Positions 8,501-15,185 of a DNA stretch of 19,372 bases are shown here, one piece after another. Source of the DNA: Peptoniphilus sp. (GTDB taxonomy: Bacteria; Bacillota; Clostridia; Tissierellales; Peptoniphilaceae); contig JASBZH010000026.1 in the NCBI GenBank assembly GCA_029983555.1, forward strand, positions 1 to 19,372. The letters run 5' to 3'. The translations under genes and the position numbers were made by a program. The notes below the pieces were generated by a model. It did no database searches and was not told the origin of the DNA. It saw nothing but the letters and a program-made list of their open reading frames with translations. Numbering within the stretch: position 1 is the stretch's first letter; each line of letters starts with the position of its first letter.

Positions 8501-8950
8501 AAATTTTTTGGCCTCTTCTTCGGAACTAATTGGTTTTTCCACACCAGGAATTGTTGCAACTCCCGCTTCTTTTGCAACAATCTTTGAAGTGATTTTGTCA
8601 CCAAGTTTTTTCATAACTTCAGAGTCCGGGCCTATAAATGCAATTCCCTCTTCTTCACATTTTCTAGCAAACTCTGGATTTTCAGACAAAAATCCGTATC
8701 CAGGGTGAATTGCGTCGACGCCCTTATTTTTTGCAAGTTTTATAATTTCATCTATGTCAAGATAAGCCTCAAGTGGTGACTTGTCCTTTCCAATTAAATA
8801 AGACTCGTCCGCCTTAGTTCTAAATAGAGAAAGGCTATCCTCTTCAGAGTAGATTGCCACAGATCTTATTCCTAGCTCGCGACAAGCTCTAAAAACTCTA
8901 ATTGCAATTTCACCACGGTTTGCAACTAAAACACGTTTGAATTTTTTCAT
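5525..8950 (-). CDS. pyc: Pyruvate carboxylase
   Basis: A complete 1141-residue, single-chain biotin enzyme that makes oxaloacetate from pyruvate, bicarbonate and ATP. Biotin carboxylase domain: residues 1 to about 450, with KRVLVANRGEIA at the start, the ATP-grasp loop GGGGRGMR (165-172) and ERDCSIQRRHQKV. Carboxyltransferase TIM barrel: about 530-800, with DTTMRDAHQS, VEMWGGATFD and HLHTHDTTGNG. The conserved PYC/OADA region follows. The biotinyl domain ends the protein, with AMKMET and the biotin lysine at 1107. The start is supported by GGGAGGAAAAGT before the ATG. The gene supplies oxaloacetate for amino acid synthesis or reductive C4 metabolism. No frameshift or missing domain was seen. 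Confidence 0.97.
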   Translation of the reverse strand: MKKFKRVLVANRGEIAIRVFRACRELGIRSVAIYSEEDSLSLFRTKADESYLIGKDKSPLEAYLDIDEIIKLAKNKGVDAIHPGYGFLSENPEFARKCEEEGIAFIGPDSEVMKKLGDKITSKIVAKEAGVATIPGVEKPISSEEEAKKFAKMAGYPVMIKAASGGGGRGMRIVESEEDLIEKFKSAKNESKKAFGDDSMFIEKYLNKPKHIEVQILGDKHGNVVHLYERDCSIQRRHQKVIEYTPAFSLPKELREDICKDALKIANSIGYSNAGTVEFLVDSDLNHFFIEVNPRIQVEHTVTEMCTGIDIVQAQILIAMGYSLDSEEIGINSQSDIKMNGYSIQCRVTTEDPLNNFMPDTGHINLYRSSSGFGVRLDGGNGFTGAVISPYYDSLLVKVITHGRTWKDTIRKAKRSLSELKIGGVKTNIGFLLNVLNTEEFANGTCDTGFIEFHKELFDIQNSKDKELRLMRILGNRIVNDPNILPKNFDVPQVPEFNREKFKGMKQIFEEKGACGLKDYVLKENRLLLTDTTMRDAHQSLMATRMRTVDLVKIAEAQNYNMRELFSVEMWGGATFDVAYRFLHEDPWERLRILREKMPNMLLQMLIRGNNTVGYKNYPDNVVKRFVKESSKEGIDLFRIFDSLNWLPGMRLSIDEVLKNGKIAEATMCYTGDILDEYRDKYSLEYYVNFAKELEKTGAHIIGIKDMSSLLKPYAAKKLIKALKNEISIPIHLHTHDTTGNGVATILNAAEAGVDIVDTAVNSMSGLTSQPALNSVVAALENTNRDTLIDPDKAEEISKYWAAVRPVYANFESDLKSGSTEIYKYEIPGGQYSNLKPQVESFGLGHKFKEVKEMYKNVNEMVGDIVKVTPSSKMVGDLAIFMVQNGLTPENILTDGKNLDYPDSVMTYFRGMMGQPYGGFPEELQKMVLKGEKPITSRPGELLEDEDFDKIKSHLEEKGIKPSEKDLIASALYPKVFDDYIDYIKENGEVTRMGSDVFFHGLMEGETSEIEIEEGKTLIVTLIEIGKLLDDGTRNLTFEINGSRRTINIKDETAKNVTKNVKEKIYADPSNEKEIGSSIPGKIVKVLVAEGDEVKKGDTLFIAEAMKMETSIVANKSGKIKSIYIKENDDVETKELLAVLE

Positions 8951-9150
8951 ACTTTTCCTCCCTACTGGTTTAAAGTAAAATATTTATGAATTATTATATA
9001 CCATATTTATAGATATGTGTAGAAATATAGAAAAAAGATTTATATTTTATGTAAAATTATTTGACTTAAAATTTGAGCTACTTTTTTTATTAAACTATAT
9101 TAAACTTAATTTTATTTATAATCATTCTTACAGGCCTTAAAATTTATACA
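8951..9150 (-). promoter_or_regulatory. Upstream region of pyruvate carboxylase with candidate promoter
   Basis: About 200 AT-rich bases. The best -10 on the minus strand is TATAAT (8993-8998), preceded by TGGTA, which gives it some extended -10 character; the -35 is poor (TACACA at 17 bases). A 9-base direct repeat TATTAAACT occurs at 9088-9096 and 9098-9106, a spacing of one helical turn. No open reading frame with a ribosome binding site was seen. Confidence 0.4.
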
Positions 9151-9187
9151 AATAAAAAAACCTTGGGTTGGTGAACCAAGGTTTTTG
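9151..9187 (-). terminator. Terminator of the rplM-rpsI operon
   Basis: AAACCTTGG (9158-9166) pairs with CCAAGGTTT (9176-9184), a 9-bp perfect stem. On the minus strand it is followed by a T run. The A and T runs on both sides would let it act in both directions. It starts about 10 bases after the rpsI stop. Confidence 0.88.
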
Positions 9188-9195
9188 TATAATAA

Positions 9196-9588
9196 TTATC
9201 TTTTTGAGAATTGAGGAGCACGTCTTGCTTTTTTAAGACCGTATTTCTTTCTTTCCTTCATTCTCGGATCTCTTGTTAAATATCCAGCTTTTTTAAGAAC
9301 TGCTCTATACTCTGGATCTACTTCTAAAAGAGCTCTTGCAATACCATGTCTAATTGCTCCAGCTTGTCCAGTAAATCCACCACCACGTACTTTAACGATA
9401 ACGTCAAAGGATCCTAGTGTATCAGTTAATTCAAGTGGTTCTTTTGCAACTGTTCTAAGAGTTTCAAATGCAAAGTAGTTTTCAATGTCTTTGTTGTTAA
9501 TTGTAAAGTTACCATTGCCAGGTAAAAGTCTTACTTGAGCAACGGACGTTTTTCTTCTTCCTGTTCCTCTATATTGAATATTAGCCAT
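9196..9588 (-). CDS. rpsI: 30S ribosomal protein S9
   Basis: 130 residues, the normal length. The start YRGTGRRKTSVAQVRLLPG, the middle VRGGGFTGQAGAIRHGIARAL and the C-terminal LTRDPRMKERKKYGLKKARRAPQFSKR are all diagnostic. The basic tail ending in SKR reaches the ribosomal P site in known structures. GGAGGTAGAAA precedes the ATG, which lies 13 bases after the rplM stop. It is the second gene of the conserved rplM-rpsI operon. Confidence 0.98.
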   Translation of the reverse strand: MANIQYRGTGRRKTSVAQVRLLPGNGNFTINNKDIENYFAFETLRTVAKEPLELTDTLGSFDVIVKVRGGGFTGQAGAIRHGIARALLEVDPEYRAVLKKAGYLTRDPRMKERKKYGLKKARRAPQFSKR

Positions 9589-9601
9589 TTTCTACCTCCA
9601 A

Positions 9602-10030
9602 TTATAATTCAATAACTTCTGGTTGTTGAGCTTCATGTGGATGCTCGCTGCCAGCGTATACCTTAAGTTTGTTGAACATCTTTCTTCCAAGTCTACTTTT
9701 TGGAAGCATTCCTTTTACAGCAAGTTCAATAACTTTTTCAGGTCTCTTTTGAATCATTTCGGAATAGACAATTTCACGTCTTCCACCTGGATATCCTGTG
9801 TGGTATACGTGATGTTTTTGGCTAAGCTTATTACCTGTAAGTTTTACTTTATCTGCATTTACTACAATTACATAATCTCCACAATCAACATGTGGTGTAA
9901 ATATTGGTTTTTTCTTACCTCTTAAAATAGATGCAACTTCTGATGCAAGTCTACCTAATACAACATCTTCAGCATCTATTACATACCATTTTCTTTCAAC
10001 TTCATTTGTTTTAGCCATGTAGCTTTTCAA
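9602..10030 (-). CDS. rplM: 50S ribosomal protein L13
   Basis: 142 residues. Family blocks are ERKWYVIDAEDVVLGRLASEVASILRGK, PHVDCGDYVIVVNADKVKLTG, YHTGYPGG, GMLPKSRLGRKMFNKLKVYAGSEHPHEAQQPEVIEL. I chose TTG at 10028-10030 because AGGAGG lies 8 bases upstream. The ATG at codon 5 is too far from that site; a short extension before the MA is also seen in Bacillus L13. It is preceded by a near-consensus promoter and a leader hairpin, and followed closely by rpsI. Confidence 0.97.
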   Translation of the reverse strand: MKSYMAKTNEVERKWYVIDAEDVVLGRLASEVASILRGKKKPIFTPHVDCGDYVIVVNADKVKLTGNKLSQKHHVYHTGYPGGRREIVYSEMIQKRPEKVIELAVKGMLPKSRLGRKMFNKLKVYAGSEHPHEAQQPEVIEL

Positions 10031-10049
10031 TGAATTTTCCTCCTAATTT

Positions 10050-10078
10050 GTTTAAAAATATTCCGGGGCTTTTTAAAC
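10050..10078 (-). promoter_or_regulatory. L13-leader-like hairpin in the rplM 5' untranslated region
   Basis: GTTTAAAAA and its perfect complement (10050-10058 and 10070-10078) form a 9-bp stem around an 11-base loop rich in C and G (GCCCCGG on the minus strand). It fills most of the roughly 50-base leader, just before the ribosome binding site. Low-GC Gram-positives have a known L13 leader thought to mediate autoregulation. Position and size fit; I did not verify the family consensus. Confidence 0.5.
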
Positions 10079-10087
10079 ATGACCTAC

Positions 10088-10116
10088 ATTGTAGACCAAA
10101 AGTGGCAACTTGTCAA
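10088..10116 (-). promoter_or_regulatory. rplM-rpsI promoter
   Basis: Perfect TTGACA (10111-10116), 17-base spacer, TACAAT (10088-10093). Transcription should start near 10081. The -35 lies only 22 bases beyond the stop codon of the hydrogenase gene. Confidence 0.88.
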
Positions 10117-10138
10117 TATTTTTGAGCTATTTTTTTTA

Positions 10139-11644
10139 TTAAATTGACTTTCTTTCTTCCTCTATCTTATCATTTTCAAGTGGTGTTTTGTAAGTTGAAT
10201 CTTTTTTATATTTTTCAATTTGTCTCTTAACTCTGTTTATTGACGTAATTGTTCCTACTCCAGCTATACAACCACCAGGGCAAGCCATTCCTTCAAGTAA
10301 ATATCCGTCTAACTTGCCAGCTTTTGCTATCTTTAACATCTTTGAACATTCTGACAATGTGTTTGCACCTTGTATGTGAATTTCACGAGATGGATCTAGC
10401 TTTTCTACAACAACTTTTACAGACTGCGCAACTCCACCTGCTATTGGATATCCACGGCCAAGAGCTGACGCCTCGTCTTCATCTTTTTCAATTTTAATTT
10501 CTGATGGCTCGATATTTTTTGCAACAAACATTCCCATTAATTCTTCAAATGTTATTACAAAATCGACATCAGATTGAACTTTTGTATCTATTGCTTCTAA
10601 TTTTTTGGATGTACAAGGCCCAATAAATACTACCACGGCATCTGGATCTTTAGCTTTTATATGTCCCGCAGTGTATCTCATTGGAGATCCAGAATCAGAT
10701 ACTTGGTCGTAAAATTCTGGAAACTCATTTTTAATCATTAGAGTCCATGAAAAACAACAGCTAGTTCCCATAAATGGAATATCTTCAGGAACTCTTTCCA
10801 AATATTCCTTTGCCTCGTGAAGTGTAGTTAAGTCTGCTCCAAGTGCAACTTCTATTACATCAATAAACCCTAGCTGTTTAATTGCCTCTATAATTTGTTC
10901 AGGACTTGTGGTAACCCCAAATTGTCCAATATATGAAGGTGCAATAGCTCCATATACTCTCTTACCCGATTTAATAGCTTTTATAAGTTGGAAGATTTGA
11001 GTTTTATCAGATATTGCCCCAAAAGGACATTCTGCAATACATCTTCCACAAGCAACGCATTTGTCTTGGTTAATATCAGCTCTACCATATGTATCAGAAT
11101 TAATTGCATTGACTCCACAAGCTGCAGCGCAAGGTCTTTCATATACAACTATCGCACTATATGGGCAAGCCTCTTTACATCTGCCGCATCTGATACATTT
11201 TTCGCTATCGATTATCGAGCCATTTTTACCCATTGAAATTGCATTTACCGGGCACACATTTGTACATGGATGTGCTAAACAGTTTCTGCAATTATCTGTC
11301 GTATAGTACGACTTTTCAGGACAGGCTTCACAAGCAAATTTAATAACATTTATAAGTGGTTTCTCGTAGGCATTTGTGTCAATATCAACTTTATCAAATC
11401 CATCTGTTATTTTTTTGAAAACTCCAATTTCTCTAACATCTAGACCCATTGCAAGTCTAAGCCTCTCGTCAACAACTGCTCTTTCTCTAAAAATATCTCC
11501 TCTATATTTTGCTACCTCACCTGGTACAATTCTATAGCTTGAATCTTCAAGTGCAGATATATCTAAATCGTTATACGCTATGCGTGCAACTTCAGCAAAA
11601 ACTTTTCTCCTTATATCAACAAGAGTACCATAAATTTCTTTCAT
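10139..11644 (-). CDS. [FeFe] hydrogenase catalytic subunit, ferredoxin type
   Basis: A 501-residue cytoplasmic iron-sulfur enzyme, expected to interconvert protons and H2 with reduced ferredoxin as partner. The N-terminal half carries many Cys: C105, C108, C119, C122, C127, C131; a [4Fe-4S] set C150, C153, C156, C160; C172 and C176; and another set C196, C199, C202, C206. H-cluster motifs follow: TSCCFSW (C296, C297; the usual Pro is Phe), GPCTSKK (C344, K347) and EGMACPGGC (C455, C459). All expected H-cluster ligands are present. The N-terminal 100 residues have no family I recognise. AGAGGAAAGATAA precedes the ATG, 14 bases after the [2Fe-2S] protein gene. It resembles clostridial group B-type enzymes. 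No terminator follows. Confidence 0.9.
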   Translation of the reverse strand: MKEIYGTLVDIRRKVFAEVARIAYNDLDISALEDSSYRIVPGEVAKYRGDIFRERAVVDERLRLAMGLDVREIGVFKKITDGFDKVDIDTNAYEKPLINVIKFACEACPEKSYYTTDNCRNCLAHPCTNVCPVNAISMGKNGSIIDSEKCIRCGRCKEACPYSAIVVYERPCAAACGVNAINSDTYGRADINQDKCVACGRCIAECPFGAISDKTQIFQLIKAIKSGKRVYGAIAPSYIGQFGVTTSPEQIIEAIKQLGFIDVIEVALGADLTTLHEAKEYLERVPEDIPFMGTSCCFSWTLMIKNEFPEFYDQVSDSGSPMRYTAGHIKAKDPDAVVVFIGPCTSKKLEAIDTKVQSDVDFVITFEELMGMFVAKNIEPSEIKIEKDEDEASALGRGYPIAGGVAQSVKVVVEKLDPSREIHIQGANTLSECSKMLKIAKAGKLDGYLLEGMACPGGCIAGVGTITSINRVKRQIEKYKKDSTYKTPLENDKIEEERKSI

Positions 11645-11658
11645 TTATCTTTCCTCTA

Positions 11659-11940
11659 CTATTTATCCAATCTTAATTTGTTAAGTACTTTTTCACTGAC
11701 CTCTTGTGCTGTTGCGTGAAACATAATTTCGTCATCTATAATTACAACAGGTGAGGCTTTGTTAATCTCGTGCTTTTTGCAAAAATTATTACAATGAGCA
11801 AATTCTACTTCTAAGTTCTCTGCAGAACAAAGTTCTGAATCTGGACCACAAAGTTGTTCTTGTAGATATTCTACTGCATCATAAATAGCATTTGCACCCA
11901 TCAAGGTACATCTTGCTCCCATACATATAGTTACTTTCAT
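11659..11940 (-). CDS. NuoE/HydC-like thioredoxin-fold [2Fe-2S] protein
   Basis: A 93-residue protein with the four-Cys pattern of thioredoxin-like [2Fe-2S] ferredoxins: C6-x4-C11 near the start (CMGARCTLMGA) and C50-x3-C54 (CNNFCKK). The pattern is that of NuoE, HoxE and HydC subunits. It probably relays electrons to or from the adjacent hydrogenase, either as a subunit or as a partner ferredoxin. No flavin/NADH subunit (NuoF/HydB-like) is encoded nearby, so this is not a complete NAD-bifurcating complex as seen here. AGGAGGCAAT precedes the ATG, and a Rex-like operator lies upstream. Confidence 0.85.
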   Translation of the reverse strand: MKVTICMGARCTLMGANAIYDAVEYLQEQLCGPDSELCSAENLEVEFAHCNNFCKKHEINKASPVVIIDDEIMFHATAQEVSEKVLNKLRLDK

Positions 11941-11967
11941 ATTGCCTCCTAAAGATTTCTATATAGA

Positions 11968-11985
11968 TAGTTTAACATTTAACAA
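11968..11985 (-). promoter_or_regulatory. Rex-like operator over the hydrogenase promoter
   Basis: The minus strand reads TTGTTAAATGTTAAACTA. Compared with the clostridial Rex pattern TTGTTAANNNNTTAACAA, the first half matches 7 of 7 and the second 5 of 7. It overlaps the -10 and spacer of a candidate promoter (TTGAAC at 11992-11997, 17 bases, TAAACT at 11969-11974). Rex senses the NADH/NAD ratio and is known to repress hydrogenase and fermentation genes in Clostridia. Confidence 0.5.
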
Positions 11986-12126
11986 AGTTTTGTTCAATGT
12001 TTTTAAATTTTGTTAGACTTTTTAAAAATCCCTAAAATGACCTTATCACTTATATATATAATAATATTTAAAAAATGAATAAATAAGCATTTATGTGAAT
12101 TTTTTATCAATTTATTCCAATAATTA

Positions 12127-12168
12127 ATGCTATGTAAATACTTATACTAATCTTTATTTACATAGCAT
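12127..12168. repeat. 14-bp perfect inverted repeat
   Basis: ATGCTATGTAAATA (12127-12140) and its exact complement (12155-12168) flank a 14-base centre. As RNA it would be a stable hairpin on either strand, but no U-tract follows on either side, so it is not a classical terminator. It lies about 215 bases beyond the ATPase gene stop. Confidence 0.7.
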
Positions 12169-12337
12169 ATTTATCACAGTTAAATTAAAATACATAATAA
12201 TTTCTTCTCTTTGAATATAATTATAATTTTATACTAGAACCTTTTAATTTATACTTAACTATATATCTAGGCAGAATCTTTAAATAAAATTATATGTCTT
12301 TTAAAAAGTAAAGGTAATTATAAAATATCATTATACC

Positions 12338-12381
12338 GATTGATTATACAATATTTTAAACTCAACTCATTTTAATCAATC
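12338..12381 (-). terminator. Weak terminator candidate after the ABC ATPase gene
   Basis: GATTGATTA and its perfect complement (12338-12346 and 12373-12381) form a 9-bp stem with a 26-base loop, starting 2 bases after the stop. The following minus-strand sequence is only moderately T-rich. The long loop and absence of G-C-rich pairs make it a poor terminator. Confidence 0.3.
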
Positions 12382-12382
12382 A

Positions 12383-13021
12383 CTAAGTATTAATTATTTT
12401 GTCCATACTTATTAAATTATCATAGTTTTCTTTAAAAATATCATCATGGGTAGCAATAAAAACTGTCTTTCCATCTTTATTTAAATCATATAATAATTGT
12501 CTTACAATCGATGCATTTTTTGCATCTAAATTCCCAGTTGGCTCATCTGCAAATATATATTTTGGATTTTTTAAAATCACTCTAGCTAAAGCTATTCTTT
12601 GCTTTTCGCCACCACTCAGTTCATAAACTTTTTGTTTTTGCGATATATTTAGCCTTACTTTATCTAATACTTCAGAAATCTTTTCATCTCTTTTAACTTT
12701 GGACAATCTTTTTATATTTAAAGGAATAGAAAGATTATCATAAACTGTATAATTCTCAATTAATGCATAATTTTGAAAAACGAATCCAAAATAATTTCTG
12801 AAATAATCTGAATTGTTTATATCTTTATAATTATTTCCATCTATACTTATTTCCCCATAATATTTGTTATCTAGCATTCCAAGGATATTAAGCAATGTAG
12901 TTTTCCCCGAGCCACTTTTCCCAGTTATTACATTTAAGCTACTATCTTCGAATACATAGTTAAAATCTCGAATTACTGTTTTTGTATTATATTTTTTTTG
13001 TAAATTCTTAACACTCATCAT
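12383..13021 (-). CDS. ABC transporter ATP-binding protein of the bacteriocin cassette
   Basis: A 212-residue ATPase with every motif: Walker A GKSGSGKT (34-41), Q-loop (Gln83), signature LSGGE (135-139), Walker B with FADEP (Asp159, Glu160) and switch His192. It belongs to the MacB/LolD-like group (LNILGMLD, DEPTGNLDAKNA), including the ATPases known next to lactococcin-972-type bacteriocins. I chose the ATG at 13019-13021: GAGG is 8 bases upstream. A longer frame to 13054 runs back into the permease gene and has no better site. The start overlaps the permease stop by 14 bases, so the two are coupled and surely form one complex. Confidence 0.9.
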   Translation of the reverse strand: MMSVKNLQKKYNTKTVIRDFNYVFEDSSLNVITGKSGSGKTTLLNILGMLDNKYYGEISIDGNNYKDINNSDYFRNYFGFVFQNYALIENYTVYDNLSIPLNIKRLSKVKRDEKISEVLDKVRLNISQKQKVYELSGGEKQRIALARVILKNPKYIFADEPTGNLDAKNASIVRQLLYDLNKDGKTVFIATHDDIFKENYDNLISMDKIINT

Positions 13022-15125
13022 ATTGCCAACCTCTTTTGATTTTCTTTTTTTCATATAATCTTATAAAGAGTATAAATATTATCATATCCAAACAAGTAAT
13101 AAGCAAAGAAAACTGAAATTGCCCTGATAAAAGCATAGCTATAATATCCAATAAAAAATTTATCATTAATATATTTAAAGACTTTTCCATAAAATTATAT
13201 CCATGAATATTTTTTATAAACATAATTTGCCTATACTCAATACAATAATTTAATGCAGAAGAATTTAATAAAACTATTATGGCAACTATAAATATAAAAG
13301 CAATCAAAATATTTATCTTAAGTTTTAGTTGTATATTTTGTATAAAATTCATTTTTTGGTTATAAACAGATGTAACAATTTTATATGAATCCGATAAATT
13401 ATTTTTGTCTACAATAGGTTTTATCTTTAAAAACGGATTATTGCTATCTGTTTTAAAATAGCTACATCTAGAGAGTAGAGATCTATAACTACTAGGATCA
13501 ATATTGTTTGTATCTAAATAAACAATTGGATCAATTATTGTATTTCCGTTTTCAATGTTTACAAGCTCATCAAAAGTAAAAAAGCTGCTATTATTTTTAT
13601 AATAGATAGTTTTTAAATTAATATTATTTATCGGTTTTATCTTTTCTTTATATATGTCTTTTGGAACAGCAATTTTATAAAAATAAAAATTTTCGTAAGC
13701 AATCTTTTTAATTGTTTCATTATTATACTTAAATTTTTCAGGCAAAAGTAAAACCATAGTATTGTCAGAAGTATCAATTTGATTTAAATAGTTATACATG
13801 TCCGTATTATTTATAGTTTTAATTTTATTATATTTAAAATAATTCTTATTGACTCTAATGTGTTTTTTGTAATTAAAAGTAGAATCTGAATAATAATCAG
13901 AACAATCCATTATGAATAAATTTAATTCATCTTCTAAGTCTTCATATAGTTTTTTGCTAGCAATTTCTAATTTCCTATTATAAGCAAAATCATCTGTCAC
14001 AAAAATCTCATTAATACGATACACATCTTGCGTTTCTTTCCAAAAGTTATTTTTTGAATTGATATATTGATACGTTCTGTAGTTATTACCAATAGTCTCT
14101 GAATAAACCAAGAACAACAACAATATTAGAAACTTACTAGTTAAATTAATTACTGTATAAAGCTTAAAATTGTGTTTTTTGTTTAATATAGAAATCAAAT
14201 TAGTATTTAAATTAATTTTTATAAAAAATATTATAGTATATGTAGAAATTAAAAAAATTGATATTGGTATGAGCATACAAATAAAAGATATAAAAGACCA
14301 TAGAGGAAGTTTAAAAATAATTATTATAAATAAAGCTATAATAGACGAAATAAAATTAGACACAATAATAAGACTTTTAAAGTTCTTATTAAAAATATGA
14401 TTATATATACTAAATTTACTGTATGCATGTAATTTTAAAATAACTATATTCCTATTATTTTGCTCAATTAAATTTAATACTCCTAAAATCAAAAATATCA
14501 AAAGCGAAGCTATCGTTATGGTCAAACTTTGAGAAATAACATTGTCTGATAATAGCTTATCATAGAAATAAGATGAATAATCTATTTTATATATATTTTG
14601 GAGACTTGCATTCATATGTAAATTTAAATCTTCAATAATATTTTTAATCTTATTTTTATCTACAGTATCTATGACATAAGTCCCAACTACTGTATCATTT
14701 TTTAGAAGAGTTTTGAAATCAAAAATATTTATGATTTTATCTATATAAATATTAAAACTATCTACTTTATTTGTATCTGGATAATCTCCATTTGAAATAT
14801 ATTTATACACATCATGAGGATAGACATTATTAATTGTTTTTATTTTATTCTTGATAGTATAGTCAAATGTGTATACATTTAATTTTTGCTCATTTGTATA
14901 AGAATACTTATAAAATATGACATTGTGCTTATCGAAGCTTTTATGTATTTGATTAAAAAATTCATTTGTTGAATAGATAACTCCGTCATCTTTTGTTATT
15001 ATAGAGATTTCCGAAACGTCATGGTATAATACATCATCAAACTTAGCGTCTTGACCAAAATAAAATAGTGTTAGTAATGATAAAATAATTAAAGTTAAAT
15101 ATGGTATAAATACTAATTTCTTCAT
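13008..15125 (-). CDS. Bacteriocin-associated membrane protein, internally duplicated FtsX/MacB-like permease
   Basis: A 705-residue membrane protein. Hydrophobic segments lie near residues 4-24, 200-220, 251-271, 275-303, 324-345, 604-622, 650-668 and 672-692. This gives two units of one helix, a large extracellular domain (25-199 and 346-603) and a cluster of helices, as in duplicated MacB/FtsX-type permeases. Size, topology and context match the 'bacteriocin-associated integral membrane protein' family found with lactococcin 972 and long proposed to give immunity. The paired ATPase gene makes a mechanotransmission-type ABC system likely; immunity and export both remain possible. AGGTGAACTAA precedes the ATG. 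Composition is extreme: the 60 bases from 14161 contain only 8 G or C. Confidence 0.75.
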   Translation of the reverse strand: MKKLVFIPYLTLIILSLLTLFYFGQDAKFDDVLYHDVSEISIITKDDGVIYSTNEFFNQIHKSFDKHNVIFYKYSYTNEQKLNVYTFDYTIKNKIKTINNVYPHDVYKYISNGDYPDTNKVDSFNIYIDKIINIFDFKTLLKNDTVVGTYVIDTVDKNKIKNIIEDLNLHMNASLQNIYKIDYSSYFYDKLLSDNVISQSLTITIASLLIFLILGVLNLIEQNNRNIVILKLHAYSKFSIYNHIFNKNFKSLIIVSNFISSIIALFIIIIFKLPLWSFISFICMLIPISIFLISTYTIIFFIKINLNTNLISILNKKHNFKLYTVINLTSKFLILLLFLVYSETIGNNYRTYQYINSKNNFWKETQDVYRINEIFVTDDFAYNRKLEIASKKLYEDLEDELNLFIMDCSDYYSDSTFNYKKHIRVNKNYFKYNKIKTINNTDMYNYLNQIDTSDNTMVLLLPEKFKYNNETIKKIAYENFYFYKIAVPKDIYKEKIKPINNINLKTIYYKNNSSFFTFDELVNIENGNTIIDPIVYLDTNNIDPSSYRSLLSRCSYFKTDSNNPFLKIKPIVDKNNLSDSYKIVTSVYNQKMNFIQNIQLKLKINILIAFIFIVAIIVLLNSSALNYCIEYRQIMFIKNIHGYNFMEKSLNILMINFLLDIIAMLLSGQFQFSLLITCLDMIIFILFIRLYEKKKIKRGWQYDEC

Positions 15126-15143
15126 TTAGTTCACCTATAAACT

Positions 15144-15171
15144 CTCTTATATTCTAAACAATATGTAAGAG
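15144..15171 (-). terminator. Intercistronic hairpin between bacteriocin and permease genes
   Basis: CTCTT-AC-ATATT pairs with AATAT-AAGAG on the minus strand around a 6-base loop: two 5-bp helices with a 2-base bulge. It lies in the 60-base gap after the bacteriocin stop. No U-tract follows. It could be a partial terminator or stabilise the bacteriocin message so that more of it is made than of the permease. Confidence 0.35.
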
Positions 15172-15185
15172 GGGGTTCTTTTCAA

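Larger units (their letters stand above)
11998..12382. other. AT-rich gene-free spacer between the hydrogenase operon and the bacteriocin cassette
   Basis: With the hydrogenase promoter region this makes about 440 bases without a gene. I found no open reading frame with a ribosome binding site on either strand. It holds two inverted repeats, annotated separately, and otherwise low-complexity A/T sequence. It may mark the downstream edge of a transferred cassette, but no attachment site, direct-repeat pair or transposase remnant was recognised. Confidence 0.6.

Noticed and set aside
13022..13054. Longer start of the ABC ATPase (11 extra residues)
   Set aside because: It would deepen the overlap into the permease gene and lacks a well-spaced ribosome binding site, whereas GAGG is 8 bases before the ATG at 13021.
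14170..14400. Plus-strand open frame of 76 codons inside the permease gene
   Set aside because: It is antisense to a membrane-protein gene, AT-rich, and has no recognisable domain; a shadow frame.
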